Source: Cnuella takakiae
GTDB lineage: Bacteria > Bacteroidota > Bacteroidia > Chitinophagales > Chitinophagaceae
DNA length: 64,000 nucleotides
Assembly (NCBI RefSeq): GCF_001953305.1
Contig: NZ_MTFE01000010.1
Span: forward strand, 3,199,571-3,263,570
Reading direction: 5' to 3'
In this document: one piece after another, positions 25,251 through 34,405 of the stretch
Numbering within the stretch: position 1 is the stretch's first letter
Layout of the letters: every line of letters begins with the position of its first letter
Notes under the pieces: generated by a model
Told to the model about the DNA's origin: nothing
What the model saw: the letters and a program-made list of their open reading frames with translations, nothing else
Database searches by the model: none
Made by a program: the position numbers and the translations under genes

Positions 25251-26519
25251 TTATACCGATAAGGCTTCTTTGAGCACCTGGCAAAAATGCCATACTTCGG
25301 AATAGGTATTGTACAGGGGCACGGGTGCCACCCTGATCACATCAGGCTCACGCCAATCGGCAAAGATCCCGGCATCGGTAAGCTGCTGGAATACCGCCTT
25401 CCCGGTTGAAGGTATCAACAAGGAAACCTGGCAGCCTTTAGCATCCATGGGCGTTAGTACCTGTAGTTTTCCTGAAGCCAGTACACCAGTTACTTCCAGC
25501 AGGTACAACAAATAGTCGCTGAGCGATTTACCTTTTTCCAAGATGGCCTCCATACCCGCTTCCGCAAATAGGTCCAAAGCGGCCTGGTGGGCTGCATACA
25601 AAATGGGTGAAGGCGTACTCAGTTGCCAGCCCTCTGCAGCAGTAATGGGAACAAACCCTTTTTGCATGAGGAAGCGGGTTTCTTTCTGATAGCCCCACCA
25701 ACCTGCAAAGCGTTGCAGGTTGGGATCATGGTGGTACCGTTCATGTACATAGGCACCGCCTATGGCACCGGGACCCGAGTTGAGGTATTTATACGAACAC
25801 CAGGAAGCAAAGTCTACATTCCAGCGGTGCAGTTCGAGGGGCACGTTGCCGGCAGCATGTGCCAAATCAAAACCAACTAAGGAACCTGCAGCCTTTCCAG
25901 CCGCTGTTATAGCCCGCATGTCGAACAGCTGCCCGGTGTAATAGTTTACGCCACCCCAGAACACCAGGGCCAGTTCATCGCGGTGATTGTTTATTGCAGC
26001 AAGGATATCTGCGGTGCGGATATGGGTTTCACCGTTGCGGGGTTGCACTTCTATGATAATGTCTTCAGGGTTCAGCCCTCTTTGCCGCACATGGGTTTCC
26101 AGGAGGTATTGATCGGAAGGAAAGGCTTTGGCTTCGCAAAGAATCTTATTGCGTTTTCCTTTTGGCTGGTAAAAGCTAACAAGCAGGAGATGCAGGTTTA
26201 CCGTCAGGCTGTTCATCACCACCAACTCCTGGGGCAATGCGCCAACAACGGCTGCCAACGGCTGTACCAGTTGATCGTGGTATTGCAACCAGGGCTCCGC
26301 TCCCATAAAAAAGCCTTCAACACCCCAGTGCTGCCATTGGTCCAGTACTTTTTGCATGGCCGCTTTGGTACGCCTTGGCTGCAGGCCAAGGGAGTTGCCC
26401 AGAAAGTACACCTGTTCCTTGCCTGCCCGTTCCGGAATCAGGAACTCCCTGCGGAACCTGTTCAAAGGATCACTTGCATCGAGGTGTTGTGCAAAATGGG
26501 CGTCGGCTTTTAATTGCAT
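25251..26519 (-). CDS. kynU: Kynureninase
   Basis: 422 residues. PLP enzyme cleaving kynurenine (or 3-hydroxykynurenine) to anthranilate (or 3-hydroxyanthranilate) and alanine. Seen: YFLGNSLGLQPRR, HWGVEGFFMG, MNSLTVNLHLL, DLAHAAGNVPLELHRWNVDFASWCSYKYLNSGPG with the PLP lysine in SYKYLNSG, and the C-terminal DWREPDVIRVAPVPLYNT. The frame opens at 26576, but that lies in the terminator at 26579-26608; ATG 26519 is the better start. No other kynurenine-pathway gene is adjacent. Confidence 0.95.
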   Translation of the reverse strand: MQLKADAHFAQHLDASDPLNRFRREFLIPERAGKEQVYFLGNSLGLQPRRTKAAMQKVLDQWQHWGVEGFFMGAEPWLQYHDQLVQPLAAVVGALPQELVVMNSLTVNLHLLLVSFYQPKGKRNKILCEAKAFPSDQYLLETHVRQRGLNPEDIIIEVQPRNGETHIRTADILAAINNHRDELALVFWGGVNYYTGQLFDMRAITAAGKAAGSLVGFDLAHAAGNVPLELHRWNVDFASWCSYKYLNSGPGAIGGAYVHERYHHDPNLQRFAGWWGYQKETRFLMQKGFVPITAAEGWQLSTPSPILYAAHQAALDLFAEAGMEAILEKGKSLSDYLLYLLEVTGVLASGKLQVLTPMDAKGCQVSLLIPSTGKAVFQQLTDAGIFADWREPDVIRVAPVPLYNTYSEVWHFCQVLKEALSV

Positions 26520-26578
26520 CCGGCAAAGAAAGAGCACTGGCTGCAAACTGGAAAAACATTCCCGTATTGGCGGCATAC

Positions 26579-26608
26579 AAAAAGGTATCCCGATTGGAAT
26601 ACCTTTTT
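26579..26608 (-). terminator. Terminator between the 67-residue protein gene and kynU
   Basis: Stem aaaaaggtat / ataccttttt (10 bp) with a 10-base loop; T-run on the minus strand. Confidence 0.8.
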
Positions 26609-26629
26609 GCCTTTTCAGGAAAGGATGTG

Positions 26630-26833
26630 CTAAATGTTCCCGTTATCCATGCGTTCGTTCCGGTTGGGATGGTTGGTGCGGATCTTCTCCTTTACATCAT
26701 TGTCATCCTCGGTGTACTTTTCTGTCATTTCCTCGTTCTGTTTCATATCCTCGGGGCCCAACTTGGTGGGTTTGCCCGTGTTGTGTTGCTCCTTATGTGC
26801 ATCTCCTGGTGCGCCTACATGGTCTCTTGACAT
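26630..26833 (-). CDS. Small hydrophilic protein, unknown function
   Basis: 67 residues from ATG 26833 (an upstream in-frame start at 26872 is less likely). Strongly charged and polar, with KEQHNTGKPTKLGPEDMKQNEEM and a TNHPNRNERMD tail; no hydrophobic stretch. It resembles in character the small disordered proteins frequent in Chitinophagaceae, but I cannot name a family. Own terminator downstream. An overlapping plus-strand frame (26634-26849) was considered and rejected. Confidence 0.55.
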   Translation of the reverse strand: MSRDHVGAPGDAHKEQHNTGKPTKLGPEDMKQNEEMTEKYTEDDNDVKEKIRTNHPNRNERMDNGNI

Positions 26834-26879
26834 AGTTAAAGGTTTATAACCAGGCTGCAAGCAGGATGCCAAAGGAGGA

Positions 26880-27035
26880 TTGAGGGTTGGGGGTTTAGGG
26901 TTTTTGGTTTTTTGTTTAGGGTGGCTTGAAAGCTAAAAGGTTATTGCATGAATGTTTAGTTTCAAGCTATTTTTCACACCTAAAGGCAACATCATCCCTA
27001 CCCTGAACACCAAACTCCAAACCGCCAACTCAAAT
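26880..27035. repeat. GT-rich / CA-rich degenerate inverted pair
   Basis: A gggttt/ggtttttgg run (26884-26925) faces a complementary accctgaacaccaaactcc run (27000-27034); about 18 of 24 bases pair in the best alignment. Same class of low-information intergenic repeat as at 57.9 kb. Confidence 0.35.
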
Positions 27036-27815
27036 ACTTCCCGTTCGGCCACCATCCACTGGGATGCTGGTGCCGTTTACATAGGCTGCAGCCGGGCTGG
27101 CAAGAAAGGCAGCCACCGCAGCAATTTCTGAGGCTTCCCCAAAACGTTGGGCGGGAACGCTGTCCTGCATGCCTTTACGCACCTCGGCCTCGCTCCTGCC
27201 CTGCATTTTTGCCGTATGAGCAATAAGGCTTTGCAGGCGTGCGGTATCAGTAAAGCCAGGGAGCACGTTATTTACTGTGATGCCAAACTGGCCCAGTTCG
27301 TTGGCCATGGTTTTGGCCCAGCCCGCAACAGCCGCACGGATGGTATTGGAAACACCCAGGTTGGGGAGGGGAATCTTTACTGAGGTAGATACAATATTGA
27401 TGATCCGGCCAAACCCTTCCTGTTTCATCCCCGGCAAAACTGCCTGGGTGAGCAGTTGGTTTACCAAAATATGCTGCCGGAATGCCTGTTCAAAGGCAGT
27501 GGCTTCCGCATCAACGATAGCTCCCGCAGCAGGTCCGCCGGTATTGTTGACAAGAATATGAATAAGGCCATTGGAAATAAACGGCTGGATGGCGGACACC
27601 ACAGCTTCTGGTTGGCTGAAGTCGGCCAGCGCATACTGGTGTTGCTGCCCCTGGGATGCATCCAGTGAAGCCATTGCCGACTGCAAAGCCGCTTCGTTGC
27701 GGGCAAGCAAAATACAATTGGCGCCAAGCAATGCCAGTTCCTGGGCTGTGGCCAGGCCAATGCCCTGCGTACTGCCGCAAACAAGGGCTGTTTTACCGGT
27801 TAAAGAAAGGTGCAT
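27030..27815 (-). CDS. SDR-family oxidoreductase lacking the usual catalytic Tyr-Lys
   Basis: 261 residues with the Rossmann cofactor site LVCGSTQGIGLATA (Ser and Gln inside the usual TGxxxGIG), NNTGG, and the C-terminal PAAAYVNGTSIPVDGG of 3-oxoacyl-ACP-reductase-like SDRs. The active-site region reads IVSTSVKIPLPNLGVSNTIRAAVAGWAKT: Ser and Arg stand where YxxxK is expected. A subgroup of BKR-like SDRs with an imperfect tetrad is known, and this fits it. Substrate unknown. Start 27815 (MHLSLTGKTALV). Confidence 0.88.
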   Translation of the reverse strand: MHLSLTGKTALVCGSTQGIGLATAQELALLGANCILLARNEAALQSAMASLDASQGQQHQYALADFSQPEAVVSAIQPFISNGLIHILVNNTGGPAAGAIVDAEATAFEQAFRQHILVNQLLTQAVLPGMKQEGFGRIINIVSTSVKIPLPNLGVSNTIRAAVAGWAKTMANELGQFGITVNNVLPGFTDTARLQSLIAHTAKMQGRSEAEVRKGMQDSVPAQRFGEASEIAAVAAFLASPAAAYVNGTSIPVDGGRTGSI

Positions 27816-27971
27816 ATCAATCTGTGTTGAGCCACAAAGATGAAAGGTTTGCAACAATTACAAGGTGCTGTACCATGCCATTGCGTTTTTTAAACATTAT
27901 AAATTCTTGAGCGTGCATGTTTAACGGTTCTGCATTACATGGTTTTGTAACTTTCGCACTTTAAGTTTCAT

Positions 27972-30900
27972 ATGCTGAAAAACATCATCGCTTCTGCCCT
28001 GCTGGCAACAGGTTTATCCTTTGCTGCCCAGGCCCAAACCGAACCTTCATGGATGCGCTATCCATCCATTTCTCCCGATGGCAGTACTGTTGTTTTTACC
28101 TACAAAGGCGACCTCTACAAGGTGGCAGCTACGGGGGGCACTGCGGTGCCGCTGACCCTCCACGAAGCCCATGATTTTATGCCGGTGTGGAGCCCCGATG
28201 GTAAAAGCATTGTATTTGCCTCCGATCGTTACGGCAATTTTGACCTCTACCGCATTCCTGCCACCGGTGGTGAAGCGGTAAGGCTTACTTTTCACAGTGC
28301 TAACGAGTATCCTTATTCCTTCTCGCCCGACAGCAAGCAGGTTTATTTTGGGGGTGCCCGGCAGGATGCTGCTGAAAACAGGCTTTACCCAGCGGGTTAC
28401 CTTACCGAGTTGTACACCGTAAATGCCAATGGTGGTCAGGTGCAACAGGTGCTAACTACTCCTGCCGAAGACGTTAAGTGGAGCAAGGATGGCCGCTACA
28501 TGCTTTATACCGATAAAAAGGGTGGCGAAAACAGCTGGCGCAAACACCATGTGTCGGCCGTGGCACGCGACATCTGGCAGTGGGACAGCCAAACCGGCAA
28601 GCACACGCAGCTTTCGGGTTTTGCCGGTGAAGACCGCAACCCTGTATTTGCCGATGGGGAAAAAACAATTTATTACCTCAGCGAAGCAAACGGCACTTTC
28701 AACGTACACAAGATGCCTGCCGGTGGCGGCAAAGGTGAAGCTGTGACCCAATTTAAAAAGCACCCCGTTCGCTTTTTAAGTGCCGCCAGCAATGGAACGC
28801 TTAGTTTTTCTTACGATGGGCATTTGTACACCCAAAAGCCGGGAGCACAGCCGCAAAAGCTGGCCGTACAGATACCATATGATGTTAAGTCAAACAACGA
28901 ACGCATTCTTGCTATCAGCCGGGGCATTCGCGACCTTTCCGTTTCGCCCAGCGGCAAGGAACTGGCCTTTATCTACCGGGGTGAAGTGTTCGCCACTTCG
29001 GTAAATGGTGGTTCGGCAAAACGCATTACCAGCACATCCGAGCAGGAACGCGGGGTAAGCTTTGCACCCGATGGCAAGAGCCTGGTATATGCCTCCGAAA
29101 GAGGCCGAGGCTGGAAGATCATTCGTGCCACGCTGGAGCGTAAGGAAGACCCTTATTTCTTTGCTGCCGCCCTGGTGAAGGAAGAAACCCTCATCGATAA
29201 TGGCAAGGAAGCTTACCAGCCCCAGTTTTCCCCCGACGGCAAGGAAATAGCATTTGTGGAGGACCGGATGACCCTGAAGGTGTACAACCTGGCATCGAAG
29301 CAAACACGTACCCTGCTCACCACCAACGAGTGGTTTTCCATGCGCGACAACGACCAGTATTTTACCTGGAGCCCCGATGGTAAATACATTTTGTTTGAAT
29401 ATACCGAGCCCGGCAGCGCGGTAAGCGAGGTGGGTGTAATTGCATCCGACGGTTCCGGTAAGAAAATCAACCTTACGGAAAGCGGCTTCCAGGACTATGC
29501 ACCAAAATGGGTAGCCGGTGGCAAGATGATGATCTGGCAGTCTACCCGTGATGGCCTCCGTGCACAGGCAGCCAGCGGCGGAGCGCAGAGTGATGTGTAT
29601 GGTATGTTCTTTACCCAGGCTGCCTACGATAAGTTTAAGCTGGACAAGGAAGAATATGCACTGGTGAAAGAACAGGAAGAAAAGGCCGCCAAGGCAGACA
29701 GCGCCAAAAAGGAAAAGAAGGAAGTGGCTGTCCCCATCGACTGGGAAGGACTGAAAACAAGAAAAGCCCGGCTGACCATCAACTCTGCCAACACTTCGGA
29801 TATGGAAATATCTAAAGATGGCGAAACCTTGTACTACCTGGCGAAATTTGAAAAAGGCTTCAACTTGTGGAGCACCAACCTGCGCACCCGCGAAACCAAG
29901 ATGCTGGTACCCATGGATGCGCAAAGCGCGGAAATGCATTGGGATAAAGACCAAAAACAACTGTTCATCCTTGCCGACAGCAAGATCATGAAGCTGGATC
30001 CTTCGGGTAGCAGTCCCAAGCCGGAAACCGTTGCGCTCAACGGCGACCTGATGCTGGATGTTGCCGCCGAGCGGGCCTTTATGCTGGAACATGTATGGCG
30101 CCGTACCCAGAAGACCTTCTACACCGCGGGTTACCACGGCATCAATTGGGAAGGCTTAAGAAAAGACTACGAAGCCTACCTGCCGCATATCAGCAATAAC
30201 CACGAGTTTGCAGAAATGCTCAGCGAATTGCTGGGCGAGCTGAACGTGTCGCACTCAGGTGCTTCTTTTGTAAACACGGTAGCCAATGCCGATGCCACTG
30301 CATCGCTGGGGGCATTTTTCGATTACAACTATAAAGGCAAAGGGCTGAAGATCGCCGAAGTGCTGGCCGAGGGTCCCTTGAAAAAGGCCGGAATGAATAT
30401 CCAGGCTGGTACCACCATTGAGGCCATCGACGGGGAGGCCATTCCTTCGGATAAGGACTGGGCTTACCTGCTAAACCGCAAAGCGGGCAAGAACATATTG
30501 CTTTCCCTCGTGGATGCCAATGGCAGCAAAAGAGAACTGATTGTAAAACCGATAACTCCAGCAGAAGAAAACCTGCTGTTGTACAAGCGTTGGGTGCGCC
30601 GCAATGCTGAAGAAGTGGATCGCCTGAGTAATGGACAACTGGGTTATGTGCACATTCCGGGTATGAATGATGGCGCTTACCGCAACTTTTATGAAGAGGT
30701 GATGGGTAAATACAGCGGCCGCAAAGCCCTAGTTGTTGACACCCGCAACAATGGGGGTGGCGACCTTGTTGCCGACCTGGCCATGTTTCTGAGTGGAAAG
30801 AAATTCCTGGATTATACTACCGACAGTCGCTCTGCTGGTTTTGAACCCAATTTCCGCTGGACCAAACCATCGATTGCGCTGGCGAACGAAAGCAACTACA

Positions 30901-31193
30901 GCGACGGGCACTGTTTTGCTTTTTCGTACCAGGATCTGAAGTTGGGTAAACTGGTAGGTATGCCTGTACCGGGCACCTGCACTTTTGCCGGTTGGGAAAC
31001 CCTGCAGGATGAAAGCATCCGCTGGGGTGTGCCACCGCTCGGCGTTAAAGATGTACAGGGACGCTACCTGGAAAACCTGCAAACGGAACCTGATATCAAG
31101 GTGGCAAATGATAAGGAAGGGGTTGGAAAAGGCAAGGACCAGCAACTGGAAGTTGCCATCAAAGCCTTGCTGCAGGATTTGAAAGTACTCTGA
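27972..31193 (+). CDS. Tricorn-like S41 peptidase, exported
   Basis: 1073 residues: signal peptide (LLATGLSFAAQAQ), WD40/tolB-like propeller repeats with recurrent SPDGK motifs (~30-560), a Lys/Glu-rich link (~570-590, ALVKEQEEKAAKADSAKKEKKE), a C1 helical domain, a PDZ domain (~790-870) and an S41 protease domain with VDTRNNGGGD and the nucleophile region NESNYSDGHCFAF. Archaeal tricorn degrades proteasome products in the cytoplasm; the Bacteroidota form is exported and probably processes periplasmic peptides. Ends at a strong terminator. A near -7 box (TAACTTTC) lies just upstream. Confidence 0.93.
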   Translation: MLKNIIASALLATGLSFAAQAQTEPSWMRYPSISPDGSTVVFTYKGDLYKVAATGGTAVPLTLHEAHDFMPVWSPDGKSIVFASDRYGNFDLYRIPATGGEAVRLTFHSANEYPYSFSPDSKQVYFGGARQDAAENRLYPAGYLTELYTVNANGGQVQQVLTTPAEDVKWSKDGRYMLYTDKKGGENSWRKHHVSAVARDIWQWDSQTGKHTQLSGFAGEDRNPVFADGEKTIYYLSEANGTFNVHKMPAGGGKGEAVTQFKKHPVRFLSAASNGTLSFSYDGHLYTQKPGAQPQKLAVQIPYDVKSNNERILAISRGIRDLSVSPSGKELAFIYRGEVFATSVNGGSAKRITSTSEQERGVSFAPDGKSLVYASERGRGWKIIRATLERKEDPYFFAAALVKEETLIDNGKEAYQPQFSPDGKEIAFVEDRMTLKVYNLASKQTRTLLTTNEWFSMRDNDQYFTWSPDGKYILFEYTEPGSAVSEVGVIASDGSGKKINLTESGFQDYAPKWVAGGKMMIWQSTRDGLRAQAASGGAQSDVYGMFFTQAAYDKFKLDKEEYALVKEQEEKAAKADSAKKEKKEVAVPIDWEGLKTRKARLTINSANTSDMEISKDGETLYYLAKFEKGFNLWSTNLRTRETKMLVPMDAQSAEMHWDKDQKQLFILADSKIMKLDPSGSSPKPETVALNGDLMLDVAAERAFMLEHVWRRTQKTFYTAGYHGINWEGLRKDYEAYLPHISNNHEFAEMLSELLGELNVSHSGASFVNTVANADATASLGAFFDYNYKGKGLKIAEVLAEGPLKKAGMNIQAGTTIEAIDGEAIPSDKDWAYLLNRKAGKNILLSLVDANGSKRELIVKPITPAEENLLLYKRWVRRNAEEVDRLSNGQLGYVHIPGMNDGAYRNFYEEVMGKYSGRKALVVDTRNNGGGDLVADLAMFLSGKKFLDYTTDSRSAGFEPNFRWTKPSIALANESNYSDGHCFAFSYQDLKLGKLVGMPVPGTCTFAGWETLQDESIRWGVPPLGVKDVQGRYLENLQTEPDIKVANDKEGVGKGKDQQLEVAIKALLQDLKVL

Positions 31194-31196
31194 TTT

Positions 31197-31225
31197 AAAA
31201 GTCCCGGCACATAGCCGGGACTTTT
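31197..31225 (+). terminator. Terminator after the tricorn-like gene
   Basis: Perfect 12-bp stem aaaagtcccggc / gccgggactttt, loop acata. Confidence 0.9.
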
Positions 31226-31265
31226 CTTTGCAGCCTTTACTAACTTACAAGAGCAAGCAGCTTTT

Positions 31266-31865
31266 ATGCGTAGATACAAATACATCTGGGTCCAGGTTTG
31301 TCTATCCGCTCTGATGGCTTTGTTGTGTACAACCAATTGCTCGCGGGAATATAGCCTTGAAGGAAGCGATACAACCCTCATCCTGCAGCCACCAGCACCG
31401 CTTCCTGATTCAGGTATTGGGGGGCCATTTTCAAACTTGGTAACCTGCACCGGTTGCGCAGCTGAACTGGAAACGAACCAATGGTCCTTTCAGCTAAGCA
31501 ACACTTTGCTTTGCGGCATTATTGATACTGCTATCCTGTCGTCCACACGTGAAGCATTTACTTTTTTTGGTCCCTCCCTATGTTCGCTCGATTCAGGGCT
31601 GGTGATCACGGCAAGCCTGGCACCTGATAAATTAGACCGTAATATTACAGGCTATAACATACCTAAGGCTGGTATGTACTACTATGATCATGTGGGCAAC
31701 CAGCATATGCTGGAAAGCCGGTCCTCACAACCTTTCCGTATGCATATCATCAGCTACAACCACCAAACAAAGGAGATTAGCGGCAGCTTCTCTGGCGTTG
31801 TTTACACGGCAGATGGGAAGGAAGTAATAATAAAAGGAGGGCTTTGGAAAACGCACTTGTACTGA
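31266..31865 (+). CDS. Lipoprotein of unknown function
   Basis: 199 residues with an N-terminal hydrophobic segment and lipobox-like LCTTNC (Cys25 predicted lipidated), followed by SREYSLEGSDT as in many Chitinophagaceae lipoproteins. Pro-rich link (QPPAPLPDSG), then a beta-rich region with a TCTGCAAEL motif and paired Cys at LLCG and SLCSL. No known domain recognised. Probably on the periplasmic face or outer-membrane surface. Monocistronic. Confidence 0.7.
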   Translation: MRRYKYIWVQVCLSALMALLCTTNCSREYSLEGSDTTLILQPPAPLPDSGIGGPFSNLVTCTGCAAELETNQWSFQLSNTLLCGIIDTAILSSTREAFTFFGPSLCSLDSGLVITASLAPDKLDRNITGYNIPKAGMYYYDHVGNQHMLESRSSQPFRMHIISYNHQTKEISGSFSGVVYTADGKEVIIKGGLWKTHLY

Positions 31866-32039
31866 CGCATCGTATTACAGTAGCCGTACAAGAGGCACCG
31901 GCTCTTTTTAAAACTTATAAAATCGAAACAATCAAAGCTTAATGGATTAAGGTTTGCTTTTGGGTCATTATAAGAAATGATGGTTCAGGTTTACGATTGA
32001 TTTGATGCTGTGTTGAAATAGCATGTTGACCAAATGAAA

Positions 32040-32061
32040 ATGGCTCCCCTGCAGGAGCCAT
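32040..32061 (-). terminator. Terminator after mrp
   Basis: Stem atggctcc / ggagccat (8 bp), six-base loop, then TTTTC on the minus strand. Confidence 0.75.
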
Positions 32062-32102
32062 ATCAAATTTTCTATGTAAACCTTTATGTTACCGGTTAAG
32101 TT

Positions 32103-33197
32103 TTACTCCACCACTTCAGCAATTTCCTCTCCACGCATCCTTGCATTGCGCATGGAAACGCTTCGGGCAACATTGCCAGCGAAGTCGTAGAAAGCCTGTT
32201 TGGTAAGCTCCTCGCTGGTCATGAGGATGGGTACCCCCTGGTCGCCACCTTCGCGAATGCTTTGCACCAGCGGAATCTGGCCCAGGAAAGGCAGGTCATA
32301 TTCTTCTGCCAGTCGTTTGCCACCTTCTTTGCCAAAGATGTAGTACTTGTTATTGGGCAGTTCAGCAGGTGTGAAGTAACTCATGTTCTCCACCAATCCA
32401 ATGATGGGGACATTCATTTGCGCCTGTCCAAACATAGCGATGCCCTTCTTTGCATCGGCAAGGGCCACATCCTGTGGCGTGGTTACCACTACTACACCCG
32501 TTACCGGCACAGTTTGCATCAGGGTCAGGTGGATATCTCCGGTGCCCGGAGGCATGTCCACCACCAGGTAATCGAGTTCGCCCCAATCCACATCGGTAAC
32601 AAACTGACGGATGGCACTGCTGGCCATGGGGCCACGCCACACAACGGCGTTCTTTTCATCCACCAGCAAACCAATGCTCATCAGCTTCATGCCAAAACGT
32701 TCCAGCGGAACGATCACGCCTTTTCCTCCCATGTCTTTCATCATGGGGCGTTCGCCCCGAACACCAAACATAATGGGCACCGAAGGGCCGTAAATATCAG
32801 CATCCATCAAACCAACACGGGCACCACCTTGTGCAAGGGCCAGGGCCAGGTTGGCAGATACGGTGCTTTTGCCGACCCCACCTTTACCGCTCACTACGGC
32901 AATGATGTTGCGTACGCCGGGAAGGGCGCCGCTTCTATCGGCACGCAAAGTGGTTGTCTGCGAGGTAAAGTTGACCGTAACCTTTGCTTCCTTGTTCACC
33001 AGTATTTTGATGGCGTTTTCGGAAGCATTTTTCATGTGGTCTTTCATCGGACAGGCAGGGGTGGTAAGCACAATGGTAAAGCTTACGTTGTTGCCATCAA
33101 TTTTCAGATCGCGTACCATGTTCAACGTAACGAGGTCCTTACCAAGGTCGGGCTCCTGTACGTTGCTGAGTGCTTTGAGAATATCTTGTTCGGTCAT
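32103..33197 (-). CDS. Mrp/ApbC-type P-loop iron-sulfur carrier protein
   Basis: 364 residues: MIP18/DUF59 domain (~1-80, QEPDLGKDLVTLNMV and TTPACPMKD) joined to the Mrp ATPase with deviant Walker A SGKGGVGKSTVSANLA, DADIYGPS and DMPPGTGD. ApbC-type proteins carry Fe-S clusters to target enzymes. The usual CxxC that bridges the cluster between subunits, expected after ENMS, is absent: the sequence there is ENMSYFTPAELPNNKYYIF. The Cys in the DUF59 part (TPACPMK) is present. TAACTTTG -7 box at 33227-33220, leader under 20 bases. Confidence 0.9.
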   Translation of the reverse strand: MTEQDILKALSNVQEPDLGKDLVTLNMVRDLKIDGNNVSFTIVLTTPACPMKDHMKNASENAIKILVNKEAKVTVNFTSQTTTLRADRSGALPGVRNIIAVVSGKGGVGKSTVSANLALALAQGGARVGLMDADIYGPSVPIMFGVRGERPMMKDMGGKGVIVPLERFGMKLMSIGLLVDEKNAVVWRGPMASSAIRQFVTDVDWGELDYLVVDMPPGTGDIHLTLMQTVPVTGVVVVTTPQDVALADAKKGIAMFGQAQMNVPIIGLVENMSYFTPAELPNNKYYIFGKEGGKRLAEEYDLPFLGQIPLVQSIREGGDQGVPILMTSEELTKQAFYDFAGNVARSVSMRNARMRGEEIAEVVE

Positions 33198-33219
33198 GTG
33201 CGTACTGTTAATGAAGTGG

Positions 33220-33227
33220 CAAAGTTA
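33220..33227 (-). promoter_or_regulatory. -7 element (TAACTTTG) before mrp
   Basis: Complete TAnnTTTG match 22 bases before the mrp ATG; no -33 match. Confidence 0.45.
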
Positions 33228-33360
33228 GCTGCAAACAATCAACGCCGGAGTTTGTATTTATGGGTGTTGGTTATTTTTGAGGAAACCTTAAAGACCGCAT
33301 TCCCGGTGTAAGGTGCTATTTTGCAAAGGGATAAAATCCCTTTTCCAAAAACAATTGCGC

Positions 33361-34002
33361 ATGAACAAACGGTTACTTTCTGTGCTCTTTTTTGTTTGCC
33401 TGTTTGCCGCCAAAGCACAGGCACAGTTTGAAACCGTTCGCGACTCGGTAGTGCAACTGTATGGTATTGTAATGACTGCTGATAGCCTGATGGGCATACC
33501 TGCAGTAAGTGTTACCGTAAAAGGATCCAACCGTGGTACCATGACCAATGGACAGGGTGTATTTTCGATTGTTGTTTTGAAAGGCGACCAGGTAGAATTT
33601 ACCCACGTCAGCTATAAACCAAAGACAATTACCATTCCCACGACCCTTGATGGCAACCGGCAGAGCATCGTACAATTAATGGTGCAGGATACGGTTTATC
33701 TGCCTGCCACCATCATCAGGCCCAGGCCAACGCCGCAGCAATTTGAACGGGATTTTGTCAATACCGATATACAGGATGACGATCTTGAAATTGCCCGCCA
33801 GAACAACAGTGCAGCCAAAAGGCGTGCGTTGATGCAAACCCTTCCGGGTGATGGCGGTGGTGCTACGGCCATACAGTTCCGCAATATGGCCAACAGGGCC
33901 ACTTATGCCGGACAGGTGCCTCCCATGAACATTTTTAATCCTGCCGCCTGGAGCGAATTCATAAAAAGTTGGAAGCGGGGCGATTATAAAAGAAAAAATT
34001 AA
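33361..34002 (+). CDS. Exported protein with carboxypeptidase-like regulatory domain
   Basis: 213 residues from ATG 33361. Signal peptide (MNKRLLSVLFFVCLFAAKAQAQ), then a CarboxypepD_reg-like beta-sandwich (LYGIVMTADSLMGIPAVSVTVKGSNRGTMTNGQGVFSIVVLKGDQVEFTHVSYKPKTI), the domain that starts many TonB-dependent receptors, but here no receptor barrel follows. The C-terminal third is charged, Arg/Asn-rich and ends in FIKSWKRGDYKRKN. Likely periplasmic or outer-membrane associated; role unknown. Confidence 0.85.
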   Translation: MNKRLLSVLFFVCLFAAKAQAQFETVRDSVVQLYGIVMTADSLMGIPAVSVTVKGSNRGTMTNGQGVFSIVVLKGDQVEFTHVSYKPKTITIPTTLDGNRQSIVQLMVQDTVYLPATIIRPRPTPQQFERDFVNTDIQDDDLEIARQNNSAAKRRALMQTLPGDGGGATAIQFRNMANRATYAGQVPPMNIFNPAAWSEFIKSWKRGDYKRKN

Positions 34003-34217
34003 TACTTTGCTGCCTGCACGCTAAAAACGTTCTCCCTACGTTTGATAATTGTTCTTGCCAATAAGGCTTCCTAAACCTCCTTGCTTGTTGCTGTTGGCAA
34101 CTACCTGATTCTACCCTATATTAACCGTTATTGTTTTGCCTAACTTCTCGTGTAAAGTCATAAGGTCTATGAAAAACGATCCCCTGTTTTTTCGTCCGTA
34201 AACAGGGGATTCTTTTT
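34003..34217 (+). ncRNA. Structured intergenic region ending in a terminator; possible small RNA or 3' UTR
   Basis: About 215 bases without a gene. Contains AAACGT/ACGTTT hairpin with loop tctccct (34025-34043), GTTGC/GCAAC hairpin (34087-34101), a GCC/GGC pairing at ~34058-34066, and a strong terminator hairpin atcccctgtt / aacaggggat (34179-34188, 34201-34210) followed by a T-run. The terminator is nearly 180 bases past the upstream stop, unusually far for this window. An imperfect promoter-like TACTTTG begins at 34003. Either a long structured 3' UTR or an independent sRNA; I did not recognise a known class. Confidence 0.3.
34178..34217 (+). terminator. Intrinsic terminator, far 3' of the regulatory-domain protein gene
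   Basis: 10-bp stem cccctgt core with 12-base loop and tcttttttcc following. Confidence 0.8.
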
Positions 34218-34405
34218 TCCAAAAATTTGAAAATTGTTTGCGGATTGCAATTTTAATAGACAATGCTTTACTCCTAAAGAGATCTGCATAGGTTTGGGTT
34301 TACCTCAGCGCAACATGTACTGAAAAGAAAAGCTCCTTCATTGCGCCACTTCCTTTCTTTAAAAATTTCGAATCGGGCAATTAGCTACCTTTTCCCAAAA
34401 AAGAT

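Noticed and set aside
26634..26849. Plus-strand 71-residue frame opposite the small hydrophilic protein
   Set aside because: Starts in the middle of nothing promoter-like, and the minus frame has the terminator at its end.
28890..30137. 415-residue minus-strand open frame inside the tricorn-like gene
   Set aside because: It has no family features and lies wholly within a well-supported exported protease; high-GC coding shadow.
34003..34217. 6S RNA
   Set aside because: Size fits, but I could not see the long bulged-duplex fold with a central open bubble; kept only as an unclassified structured region.
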